Positions 8,184 to 15,008 of a DNA stretch of 32,347 nt are shown here, piece after piece. The position numbers and the translations under genes are program-made. The stretch's first letter is position 1. Each line of letters begins with the position of its first letter. Location of the stretch: NCBI GenBank assembly GCA_964490725.1, contig CAZBDU010000063.1, positions 1 through 32,347 on the forward strand, written 5' to 3'. The stretch comes from CAZBDU01 sp964490725. Lineage in GTDB: Bacteria > Spirochaetota > Spirochaetia > SZUA-6 > DRHE01. The notes beneath the pieces were generated by a model. That model searched no databases. It was not told the origin of the DNA and saw nothing but the letters and a program-made list of their open reading frames with translations.

Positions 8184-8896
8184 AGGGCCGCGCAGGAGCC
8201 GGCTCCGGGGCGGCCCGCCGCACCGTGCCGGGGTGCCTTTCTGCCCTCGCAGCCGCCTTCCTGCTCCTTCTGGCCGCCTGCACCGGCAAACCGCCGGAGA
8301 TCCGCAGGGTCTTCACCCAGGTGAACGTGGTGGAGGACCGGGAGCAGGACATCACCTACGAAAGCCTCAGCTTCTTCCTCCAGCCCTACGACCCGGACGG
8401 ATTCGAGGACCTGGACGAGCTGTACCTGATCAACGACGACAGGGAGCTGTTCTGGAAGCTCGACAGCGAGAGCTGGCAGGAGAGCGGCAGCGGGGAGGAG
8501 CGCTGGATCGGCAGCAACGGCATCTCCATGCCCGACGGCAGGGCGCTGCCGTCGGGGGGGTACCGGGTGGTGCTCCTGGACGTAGGCGGCGACACCGTGG
8601 AGGACACCGTCTACCTGAAGCCGCCCTCCCTGGACAGCGCGCGCCGGCTGCTGCCCCGGGCCGAGCTCCAGGAGGGGCGCATCCGCCTGCGGGGAAGCGG
8701 CCCCTTCACTCTGTGGCTGTACGACAGGGCAGGCCGCTACCTCAGCGCCTACCAGGCGCCCGCCGCCGAGATCACGGTGGACCAGCTCGCCGCCGCCCAG
8801 CCCCGGGTGCGCGAGGGGTTCAGCTTCCGGGTATACACCTACCACCCCGACCGCGGGGTGGGGGCCGTGGCCGGGCCCTACTCTTGGACCCCTTGA
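8180..8896 (+). CDS. Putative lipoprotein of unknown function
   Basis: The 238-residue product starts at GTG 8180, which overlaps the stop of the preceding gene (GTGA). It has a basic N-terminus, a hydrophobic stretch (about 19-33) and a lipobox LLAAC with the lipidated cysteine at 34, so it should be exported and anchored in an envelope membrane. The mature part is mostly acidic beta-strand sequence, for example SYESLSFF-like and VVLLDVGGDTVEDTVYLKPP, with no enzyme motif. Longer upstream in-frame codons exist but would lie inside the kinase gene and spoil the signal peptide. I do not recognise the family. Coupling to the thymidine-kinase-like gene suggests co-expression rather than a shared function. 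Confidence 0.8.
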   Translation: MKGRAGAGSGAARRTVPGCLSALAAAFLLLLAACTGKPPEIRRVFTQVNVVEDREQDITYESLSFFLQPYDPDGFEDLDELYLINDDRELFWKLDSESWQESGSGEERWIGSNGISMPDGRALPSGGYRVVLLDVGGDTVEDTVYLKPPSLDSARRLLPRAELQEGRIRLRGSGPFTLWLYDRAGRYLSAYQAPAAEITVDQLAAAQPRVREGFSFRVYTYHPDRGVGAVAGPYSWTP

Positions 8897-8953
8897 GGCC
8901 TGGGTCCCTCGCAGCGCCTCCCGCGTGCCCCGGAGCAGGCCCCGCCGCTCCCG

Positions 8954-9195
8954 TTAGGCTCCGGCGGCCAGGCGGCCCACTGTGGGGACGGCTTCTTCCG
9001 CCTCTTTCGACCACATGGCGGCGTTGAGACGGAGAAAGTTGCCGTAATTCCGCCGCGCAGAGAACAGAGGGCCTGGCACAAAGGAGATCCCCCGCTTGCG
9101 CGCTCTGCGGTACAGCTTCAGGGAATCTGCCGGCATTGGCAGCTCCACCCAAAGCGAGAAGCCACCCTGCGGATGGGTGACCCTCGTCCCTCCCC
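8954..9195 (-). pseudogene. C-terminal remnant of a MocR/PdxR-type aminotransferase-like regulator
   Basis: Only the last 80 or so residues survive, ending in a TAA at 8954. The text GTRVTHPQGGFSLWVELP, GISFVPGPLFSA and NFLRLNAA is characteristic of the C-terminus of GntR-family MocR regulators with a fold-type I aminotransferase domain; full proteins are about 450-500 residues. The N-terminal DNA-binding domain and the PLP site are missing. The similarity stops near 9195 in C-rich sequence, about 60 bases before the IS630 end, and nothing resembling the missing part occurs beyond the insertion. The fragment is therefore dead as a regulator and marks a rearranged edge of the island. Confidence 0.75.
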
Positions 9196-9242
9196 ATCTT
9201 ACCTCCCCCGCTCCCCCCCTACCCGTTACTGAGGGGGTATGC

Positions 9243-10025
9243 CTAGGGCGCGCTAGTGTCCGTCCCCGAAATGCGCTGGCATAAACGGCTGAGCTTCTCC
9301 AAGATGGAGTCGGCGGTCGCATGCCACATGAACGGCGTGGCGTCCTTGTTGTAGGCCGTGACGAACCGATCGATCTTCTGGACGAGTTCCTTCACGCTGC
9401 CGAAGGAACCTCGACGAATCGCCCGCTGCGTGATAAGCCCAAACCACCGCTCCACCTGATTCAGCCATGAGGCGTAGGTCGGGGTGAAGTGAAAGTGAAA
9501 CCGCGGATGCGAGGCCATCCACCCTTTGACCTTGGCATGCTTGTGGGTGGAGTAGTTGTCCAACACCACGTGCACCTCCAGCTCCTCGGGGACGTTCTTG
9601 TCGATCCGACGCAGGAACCCCAGAAACTCCTGGTGTCGATGACGGGGACGGTTCTGCGTCACTACCTGTCCGTTGGCGATATCCAGCGCGGCGAACAGCC
9701 TCGTTGTCCCGTGGCGCACATAGTCGTGCGTCACCCCTTCGACGTACCCCAGTCCCATGGACAGCATCGGCTGGCTGCGCTCCAGGGCCTGGCACTGACT
9801 TTTCCGATCCACGCACAAGACCACGGCGTTTTCCGGTGGATTTAGGCACAATCCCACGATATCCCGCAGCTTCTCGATGAAAAACGGGTCCGTTGAGGCC
9901 AACAGAACGATCTGGGCTCTGACCACCAGGGCATGGGGCAGAGCCCGGGAACGACTGTAGGCTTCCAGCTGGGCCCGCTGCTGTTGATCCAGCACCACGG
10001 TCTTCTCAGGACTGACCTCTCGCAT
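9243..10025 (-). pseudogene. IS630-family transposase with in-frame internal deletion
   Basis: The 260-residue frame has the DDE catalytic core intact: D73 in VVLCVDRKSQ, D156 in VVLDNYSTHK and E192 in ASWLNQVERWFG, together with MGLGYVEGVTHDYVRHGTT and HRHQEFLGFLRRID, all typical of the family. The N-terminus (to about residue 43, IVLLA) and the part from STDPFFIEKLRDIVG onward are normally separated by roughly 95-100 residues holding the helix-turn-helix domains; here they are joined directly without a frameshift. The stop codon lies beyond the terminal repeat, in flanking DNA. The product probably cannot recognise its ends and is unlikely to transpose by itself. Confidence 0.85.
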
Positions 10026-10126
10026 TAGCTTCCTCCCGCAGCCATTATAGTGGCTAGGAGGGACTTGATTCTGCTAGACATACGTGCAGTCATTTCTGGG
10101 ACACGAACTTCCGGGACACCACACTA
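9254..10126 (-). mobile_element. IS630-family insertion sequence, internally deleted
   Basis: The element is bounded by TA dinucleotides at 9254-9255 and 10125-10126, as expected for IS630-family insertion at TA. The ends are imperfect inverted repeats: GTGTCCGTCCCCGAAAT inward from the left and GTGTGGTGTCCCGGAAGT inward from the right, sharing GTGT and a TCCC-GAA block. It carries one transposase frame (10025 down to 9243). At about 870 bp it is shorter than typical members (about 1.1 kb), which agrees with the missing portion of the transposase. Exact end positions could differ by a few bases. Confidence 0.75.
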
Positions 10127-10192
10127 GAGACGGCCCTTTATATGGCGGCGGTGCCCCCCTACCCCTCCCCCACAATATGGGGTAGGTAATAC

Positions 10193-10312
10193 TTGACGGT
10201 TTGTACATAGCGGTGTACACTTTGATGTACGTACGAAGGTGTACAGGAGGCAAAGGCATAACTGTACAATAGGAGGGTCCCCCCCGTGTCAACATGGGGG
10301 CGTGGTTGTACA
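10193..10312 (+). promoter_or_regulatory. Promoter and TGTACA operator array of the toxin-antitoxin operon
   Basis: TTGACG (10193-10198) and TACACT (10216-10221) are 17 bases apart. Five TGTACA palindromes lie at 10202, 10214, 10240, 10263 and 10307 (first bases), plus a TGTACG variant at 10226. The first three positions are exactly 12 bases apart and cover the promoter, as expected for cooperative autorepression by an antitoxin. The predicted leader is nearly 100 bases, and three of the boxes are followed directly by AGGAGG-type sequences. Confidence 0.7.
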
Positions 10313-10323
10313 GGAGGTGTTCC

Positions 10324-10581
10324 GTGGTCAGGGATATGACGATTAGTGATGCGCGAAAGCAGCTCACTTCGCTGGACCTGAACCGGGAGGAAACTGTTGC
10401 TGTTACTAGCCGGGGAAGACGAGTGTACGCGCTCATGCCCTGGGATCTCTACGAGAGCCTTTCTGAGACTCTCGACATTCTCGGCGATCCCGAACTCTTT
10501 AGACAGCTACAGAAGAGCATGCTTGAGGCTGACCGGGGCGAGCTCGTTTCCCACGAGGAGGTCTTGCGCGAGCTAGGCTGA
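10324..10581 (+). CDS. Phd/YefM-type antitoxin
   Basis: The 85-residue product starts at GTG 10324, which follows AGGAGG by six bases; an ATG at 10336 and one at 10294 are alternatives. The N-terminal half, MTISDARKQLTSLDL followed by EETVAVTSRGRRVYALMPWDLYESL, matches the DNA-binding domain of the Phd/YefM family, and the acidic C-terminus would wrap the toxin. It precedes a RelE-like toxin gene by 52 bases and sits behind repeated TGTACA boxes, supporting an autoregulating pair. Confidence 0.82.
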   Translation: MVRDMTISDARKQLTSLDLNREETVAVTSRGRRVYALMPWDLYESLSETLDILGDPELFRQLQKSMLEADRGELVSHEEVLRELG

Positions 10582-10633
10582 CCTCCTCGTTGTTTGAAGC
10601 CGGCTGGCGGGGACAAAAAGTAGGGAAGGGAAC

Positions 10634-11005
10634 ATGGTGTACGAGATCAAGTACACGAAAACCTGCCTGGAGATGCTCCGTCAAATCCAGCGGCCGCAAC
10701 GAGGGACGATCCTCGACAGGATCGCCAAGCTCAGCACGGACCCGGAAGAGCAGGGCAAGGCCCTGCTGGGGCCCTTGCGCGGTCACCGGAGCATCCACGT
10801 CAGCCGCTATCGTGTGGTCTACCGCGTCGTAGGGGAGGAAGTGCAAGTCTTCATCATCGCCGTCGCACTTCGCAAGCAGGGCGACAAAGACGACGTCTAC
10901 GAACTGGCGAAGAAGCTGGTCCGCAACTTTATAGAGCCGCAGTCCGTTGGCGGAAGTATAGGTGAAAAGCAAATCGCACGAGCAGGTGAAACTGACTCTC
11001 GATGA
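10634..11005 (+). CDS. RelE/ParE-superfamily toxin
   Basis: The 123-residue product begins MVYEIKYTKTCLEMLRQI and carries LRGHRSIHVSRYRVVYRV and VFIIAVALRKQGD, the usual strand blocks of RelE/ParE toxins, which either cleave ribosome-bound mRNA or poison gyrase. Family members are about 85-95 residues. The last 30 residues here, after KLVRNFIEPQ, are an unrelated tail lying over the start of the next gene, so the stop may have been moved by a recombination. ATG at 10634 is supported by a purine-rich AGGGAAGGGA just upstream. Target is not determinable from sequence. Confidence 0.82.
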   Translation: MVYEIKYTKTCLEMLRQIQRPQRGTILDRIAKLSTDPEEQGKALLGPLRGHRSIHVSRYRVVYRVVGEEVQVFIIAVALRKQGDKDDVYELAKKLVRNFIEPQSVGGSIGEKQIARAGETDSR

Positions 11006-11825
11006 GGCAGAGTCCATCGGGACGCAACTCGTGAATTCCGGACGCGAGTTGATTACCTACGGCCAGGCCATGCTGGATTGGTCGCGGGCCACACGAGGTG
11101 TAGTTGATTTTATCCCCGAGGGTCCGATGCTCGACGCGGTAGGTTCCTCTTGGGAGCAGGCGGTCGGTTCGGGCACTATCTTTATCCAGGGCATTAACTC
11201 AATCGACATCTCAACCCTGAGGAGCGCCAGCAGTATGTCTGCCTTGGCCTCTGTCGCGTCGGTCGCTCAGCTGTTGTGGATCGTAACTCCGGACAAAACC
11301 GATATTCGTCGAGATGCTGCTGCTCAGGACGTACTGGATCTTGCCTCGCGGCCCCAAGAGAAAGAAGAGGTGAGGGAACTACTCAAGAAGTTCGGCATGG
11401 CTCGCGCTCAAGGGAGCAAGTGCTCGCCCCTGGATCATTTCAATACGGCACAGGCCGCCTTCGAGACCACGGTGCAACCGTACAACGCCGCAATAACCTC
11501 TCTTATCCCGATGAGGAGCTGTATCCTAGATATCCTGGCAGACTTGCTGAGGCGGCGACCGCGGCAAGAGAAAGCCGGCAATACCGCCCAGAAGGTTTTA
11601 TCACTAGGTCGCCAGTGTGCGCGCGAAAGTACAACCCCGAAAGAAATCGCAATCCTCGCGAGTCGCTGCGCTGATCTCCTGGAAAAACATCTCTCGCCGT
11701 CAAAAGATCGAACGCTTACGCGAGCAGAGTGGCAGTCGTCACTCGTGGCCGCGATGGAATGGATTAGGGCCTTTCTTCACAGTATTGACCCCAACAAACT
11801 CCGCAAAGCTCGTACCGTCACCTGA
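10962..11825 (+). CDS. Unknown helical protein encoded after the toxin
   Basis: I do not recognise this 287-residue protein. It starts at GTG 10962, 44 bases inside the toxin gene in another frame; a later start is possible. It is predicted mostly helical, with a Ser/Ala-rich, moderately hydrophobic stretch (SALASVASVAQLLWIV, about residues 93-108) that could insert in or lie on a membrane, and a charged C-terminal half. There are no enzyme motifs, signal peptide or zinc pairs. Base composition is clearly less GC-rich than the chromosomal genes, like the rest of the island. Its position directly after a toxin-antitoxin pair and within an integrase-bearing element makes it a cargo gene, possibly of defence or stability, but that is inference. 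Confidence 0.65.
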   Translation: MKSKSHEQVKLTLDEAESIGTQLVNSGRELITYGQAMLDWSRATRGVVDFIPEGPMLDAVGSSWEQAVGSGTIFIQGINSIDISTLRSASSMSALASVASVAQLLWIVTPDKTDIRRDAAAQDVLDLASRPQEKEEVRELLKKFGMARAQGSKCSPLDHFNTAQAAFETTVQPYNAAITSLIPMRSCILDILADLLRRRPRQEKAGNTAQKVLSLGRQCARESTTPKEIAILASRCADLLEKHLSPSKDRTLTRAEWQSSLVAAMEWIRAFLHSIDPNKLRKARTVT

Positions 11826-11995
11826 ACACCATCCATAGCTCTCGACTATCCCAACACGATGCCGGACGGCACCTTCGGGGGCTCGATGGACTTGCCGGTC
11901 CGCAGCGCCTCCCGCACAAGCTCAGGCCGCGGCCAAGCTTGGATCCCCGCCAGCCGGACTACCACGCGCGTCCTGGGGGAAGGTTCTGCAAGGTC

Positions 11996-12274
11996 TCAGG
12001 TTCCCGCCTCGATTCTGGCCCGCAGACGCTCGATCCCCTGCGTATCGCCCTTTTCAGCTAACTCCCGGACTTCGTCGATTAGCTCAAGCATCCGCTCCCG
12101 AGTCTCCTGCTCTCGCAGCCAACGCCGCATTCCGGCATCGAGTTTGCGCTGCTTGCGCGCCTTTTCTTCTTGCTTGTTCCGTGACCGCCTGTCCAACACG
12201 CCGATGAAGCCGGTCAGCAGAAAGCCCACGAAAAAACCAAGAGTGGCAGATATGGCTGGATCACGTAGGTTCAT
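11996..12274 (-). CDS. Small single-pass membrane protein with coiled coil
   Basis: The 92-residue product has one N-terminal transmembrane helix (about 9-27, ATLGFFVGFLLTGFIGVL) followed by a highly charged Lys/Arg/Glu-rich region to the end that should form a cytoplasmic coiled coil. The architecture resembles small phage or island membrane proteins, but no family is recognised. It has no clear Shine-Dalgarno sequence. It lies 186 bases downstream of the zinc-ribbon gene on the same strand and converges with the unknown gene ending at 11825. Confidence 0.55.
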   Translation of the reverse strand: MNLRDPAISATLGFFVGFLLTGFIGVLDRRSRNKQEEKARKQRKLDAGMRRWLREQETRERMLELIDEVRELAEKGDTQGIERLRARIEAGT

Positions 12275-12460
12275 CAGAGATCCGCCCAGAGCTGTTGGCC
12301 GCGTAGTCCGTCCGCTCCGTCACCACGTTCTTCCACCTCAACAAAGGCACCTCCCTCCTGCCTCATCAGCGCCGTAGCAACGGCCGCCCCGCTGAGTAGC
12401 GGCGGACCGCGCCGCAATAAAACGGCGCGAAGTCTTGCGCTAGTCCGAGCAGGAATCCCT

Positions 12461-12781
12461 TCAGCGCTTTGGTCCGAATCCCGTGCGGCACGCCAGGCAG
12501 TACCAACGGTAGGTTGGCATGTACCCCTGATGCAGCCTTATCAGCTTGCCGTCGCTATCGAAGCACCGAGGGCAGAAGGGACCGACCATGGTCCCGCGCG
12601 CGCGCTGCCAGTAGACCCCCTCCCTAAACGATAGGTTCTCTCCAGCGCTTTTCTGGTCGCGTCGCTCACGCAGCCAACGAACATGCTGAAGTACCGCTGG
12701 CACCAAAGTCCCGCTCAGGAGTCCCCCGACTGCTCCGGCGGCCAGAGCGGCCCAGGGAATGTTGCTCCAGAAGTCCCTCAA
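12461..12781 (-). CDS. Membrane-anchored zinc-ribbon protein
   Basis: The 106-residue product has a hydrophobic segment (about 8-28) and a C-terminal zinc ribbon with C70/C73 (GPFCPRCFD) and C95/C98 (YCLACRTG). The EGVYW...GPFCPRCFD block is a recurrent arrangement in small phage- and island-encoded proteins. I choose the TTG at 12781: it overlaps the stop of the upstream SieB-like gene (TTGA), has an AGGGGG upstream and gives a compact protein. The reading frame is open further upstream to an ATG at 12877, but that part would be an overlapping Arg-rich shadow. Tight coupling suggests it works with the SieB-like protein. Confidence 0.65.
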   Translation of the reverse strand: MRDFWSNIPWAALAAGAVGGLLSGTLVPAVLQHVRWLRERRDQKSAGENLSFREGVYWQRARGTMVGPFCPRCFDSDGKLIRLHQGYMPTYRWYCLACRTGFGPKR

Positions 12782-13323
12782 GTCTTCCGACCCCCTTGTG
12801 CGCCTTTTCCCTTCTGCACGTGTACCAGCTCGGGGTGCTTCTGCAACTCGTTCCACACGAAGCGGTGGACGTTGCACGGAAAATAGACACCTGTCTTGGA
12901 AATCTCGCTGGAGACGTAGATGATCTGTTTCTCGATCAAGGATCGTGTGATTCCATCATTCACTGGCATATCATGCGTGATTGTGTCCTGGTCCAAGAAG
13001 GTGGCCAAGTACTCCCTTTCTCTTCTGGAAAGGCCCCGAAGATTTCGAAGGAGAGCGCGCCTATGACCGAGCTCCTTCACCCAGTCGATCACTGGTTTTC
13101 CGAGAGCGCCGAAGAGCTTTATCAGGATCTCCGCGGCAGAGAAGGACGTGAACAGTATGAACACTATGCCCAATGTTGTTCGGGCGGCGCCCTCGATCTG
13201 CAGTCCAAGATACTGCTGCAACCAAGCCGACGGGGCGAACAGTGCACACCCGCTGCCGATCACAAGCATCAATTTGTACTTCAGAGGTAGGGTCACCTTC
13301 TCGATGATACTGACCAACTTCAT
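12778..13323 (-). CDS. SieB-like superinfection-exclusion family membrane protein
   Basis: The 181-residue product has two transmembrane helices (about 17-38 and 50-70) and a soluble C-terminal domain. LSRREREYLATFLDQ, NDGITRSLIEKQIIYVSS and FVWNELQKHPEL match the layout of the SieB family, whose prototype in lambdoid phages blocks growth of certain superinfecting phages. ATG at 13323 is preceded by GGGGAGG at a good distance. It lies 33 bases after the integrase gene and overlaps the zinc-ribbon gene, giving a compact integrase-exclusion cassette. Similarity is by motif recognition only, and many family members have unknown activity. Confidence 0.65.
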   Translation of the reverse strand: MKLVSIIEKVTLPLKYKLMLVIGSGCALFAPSAWLQQYLGLQIEGAARTTLGIVFILFTSFSAAEILIKLFGALGKPVIDWVKELGHRRALLRNLRGLSRREREYLATFLDQDTITHDMPVNDGITRSLIEKQIIYVSSEISKTGVYFPCNVHRFVWNELQKHPELVHVQKGKGAQGGRKT

Positions 13324-13356
13324 CGTCTTGGCCTCCCCAAGAGCAGCTCTGATGAA

Positions 13357-14499
13357 TCAGATCCCCTGGGCTTTCTTGCCACTGAACATCTTGTCGATCA
13401 TCGTGGCCTGTTCAGAGAAATCGGCAGCGCTCCAGTGGGTATAGACTTCCTGGATGCCGGAATCCGACCACCCCAACGCCGCCCGAACCTTCTCCGCCGC
13501 GGCGCCGCGGTCGCGGAGGAGCGTGTTGAGGCTGTGCCGGAAGGCATGCGGCTTGAGGTTGCGGGCTTGGACGTTGATCTTGGCCTCCTTCATGGCCCGC
13601 TGAAACCGGTCCCGCCACCATGTCTCTCCGAGTCGGCTGCCGTCTTCGTAGCAGAACACCAGCCCGTCTGGGAGTACGTGGGTGCTCTCGGCGCGCAGCT
13701 CCCGGAGCGCCTGGGCCGTTCGGTCGGGCAGCGGGGCGGTGCGCAGTTTGCTCCACTTTGGTGGTCCGACCTTCCCGGCCTTGAACTTCCAGGCGTGCTG
13801 CACCCGGATCAGGCCCTCCTCGAAGTCGATGTCCCGCCAGTGGAGCGCAAGGATTTCGGACATCCTCATCCCCACTGAGGCGGCCACGAGGAAGCAAGCG
13901 TAGTCCTGGCGGTCCTTCCAGGGTCCGAGGCCCTCCTTGGGGAACAGCTTCGCCAGCTCGGCCGCGGTGAAGGTACCCACCTCCGGCTTCGGGACGTTGA
14001 TCTTGCCGACCCCCAGGCACGGGTCCCGGCTCAGCTCTTCCCGATAGTAGGCTTCGCGGAGGCAGGTGCGGAGGGCGGTCAGCGCTTTGTTCGCGACCCC
14101 CGGACCCTTCTTGTCGATGAGGCGCTGCCGCAGGTCGAGGATGTCCGCCCGCCTGATCTTCCCCACCACCATGTCGGCAATCGGGTCGGTGAGGATGTGG
14201 TGGTCGAGGAGCCCGCGGGAGTGCTTGACGTGGCCCTCGCCGATGCTCTTCCCCTCGGCCAGGAACCGCGTGCAGTGCGGGCAGTTCTCAGTGAAGTAGG
14301 GCCGGAGGAATTCCCTGAGCGGGACGGTCTCCGTGTCCAGGGTCCTCCGATTCAGCTCCCCGAGGACGTGCTGGCGGGCCAGCTCCTTGACTGTCTCGCC
14401 AGTCGACTTCCAGTTGGGGCTTTCGGGTGAGCACCAGTGGTAGATGCCCCCGCAGTCCTTCCGCTTCCAGAGGCGGAATGCGCTCTTGATCCTTCCCAT
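13357..14499 (-). CDS. Tyrosine recombinase (integrase)
   Basis: The 380-residue product is a phage-type integrase: an N-terminal basic arm-binding region, a core-binding helical domain and a C-terminal catalytic domain. Catalytic residues are R212 (GMRMSEILAL), H318 and R321 (HAFRHSL), W344 in place of the second His (LGWSDSG) and the nucleophile Y353 (EVYTHW). A cysteine pair, ENCPHC, sits near residue 72-76. AAGGAG six bases upstream supports ATG 14499. It lies 138 bases from the 3' end of tRNA-Phe, so it most likely integrates its element there. Confidence 0.92.
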   Translation of the reverse strand: MGRIKSAFRLWKRKDCGGIYHWCSPESPNWKSTGETVKELARQHVLGELNRRTLDTETVPLREFLRPYFTENCPHCTRFLAEGKSIGEGHVKHSRGLLDHHILTDPIADMVVGKIRRADILDLRQRLIDKKGPGVANKALTALRTCLREAYYREELSRDPCLGVGKINVPKPEVGTFTAAELAKLFPKEGLGPWKDRQDYACFLVAASVGMRMSEILALHWRDIDFEEGLIRVQHAWKFKAGKVGPPKWSKLRTAPLPDRTAQALRELRAESTHVLPDGLVFCYEDGSRLGETWWRDRFQRAMKEAKINVQARNLKPHAFRHSLNTLLRDRGAAAEKVRAALGWSDSGIQEVYTHWSAADFSEQATMIDKMFSGKKAQGI

Positions 14500-14526
14500 G
14501 GCAGGCTCCTTCTCTGGCCCCGGAAT

Positions 14527-14548
14527 ATCGTCAACGTATCGTCAACGT
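14527..14548. repeat. Tandem 11-bp repeat upstream of the integrase gene
   Basis: ATCGTCAACGT occurs twice head to tail (14527-14537 and 14538-14548), 28 bases before the integrase start. Such direct repeats near an attachment site often are arm-type integrase binding sites or an operator; the role here is inference. Confidence 0.7.
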
Positions 14549-14597
14549 TTGCCGGGGCCGGCAGTCGTGGTGAGAAGCTCCCCGCCGGACCCGTTCC

Positions 14598-14617
14598 GTT
14601 ACTCCTTACGGAGTAAC
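14598..14617. repeat. Perfect inverted repeat beside the tRNA 3' end
   Basis: GTTACTCC (14598-14605) and GGAGTAAC (14610-14617) form an 8-bp perfect inverted repeat with a 4-base loop, 20 bases downstream of the tRNA 3' end. There is no T-tract, so it is more likely a recombination or processing site than a classical terminator. Confidence 0.65.
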
Positions 14618-14637
14618 CACCTACCGATGTTGTGTAG

Positions 14638-14710
<73 letters not shown>

Positions 14711-14887
14711 AAGTCGGCAAAGCCTAACAGTTCGCCCGAAACCTGTCAATAGCTGCCGGTCCGTCCACACCCCACGGACTCGGCCTCCGACCCCCGTCAA
14801 CCTTCGTCCGCCGGCCCCGCGGCCCTCCCGGGCGCAGGACGGCGGGGGAGAGGGTTGAGCGGGGCCGCTTCCGGAATGATTTCTATG

Positions 14888-14912
14888 CAATTCGTTCTCC
14901 AATAACGAATTG
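14888..14912. repeat. Perfect 9-bp inverted repeat upstream of the VWA gene
   Basis: CAATTCGTT (14888-14896) and AACGAATTG (14904-14912) are perfect inverted repeats with a 7-base spacer, AT-rich within GC-rich DNA. They overlap a TTGACG at 14910-14915 and could be an operator. The rest of the 298-base gap between tRNA-Phe and the next start codon shows nothing clear. Confidence 0.55.
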
Positions 14913-15008
14913 ACGATCCAGCCGGGAATGGCTCGCTTCTTGAAATGCACGCTGGGGGAGCCCGTGAGGCCCCCGGAAACCGGAATGTATATGAAAAGGA
15001 GAAGTGCA

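Noticed and set aside
9212..10165. CCCCCCTACCC occurs on both sides of the IS630 element (near 9213 and 10154), as if a long target duplication.
   Set aside because: The insertion type duplicates only TA, the matches are in C-rich low-complexity DNA and lie at unequal distances from the ends.
11859..12377. Plus-strand open frame of 172 residues.
   Set aside because: Low-complexity Ser/Arg-rich sequence opposite the 92-residue membrane protein gene, without start signal or recognisable content.
12440..12460. CCGAGCAGGAATC resembles part of the tRNA-Phe T arm, as a possible second attachment site.
   Set aside because: The match is about 12 bases with an inserted base and lies between island genes; too weak to claim.
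14598..14617. Inverted repeat taken as the tRNA-Phe terminator.
   Set aside because: No T-tract follows on the minus strand; kept only as a repeat.
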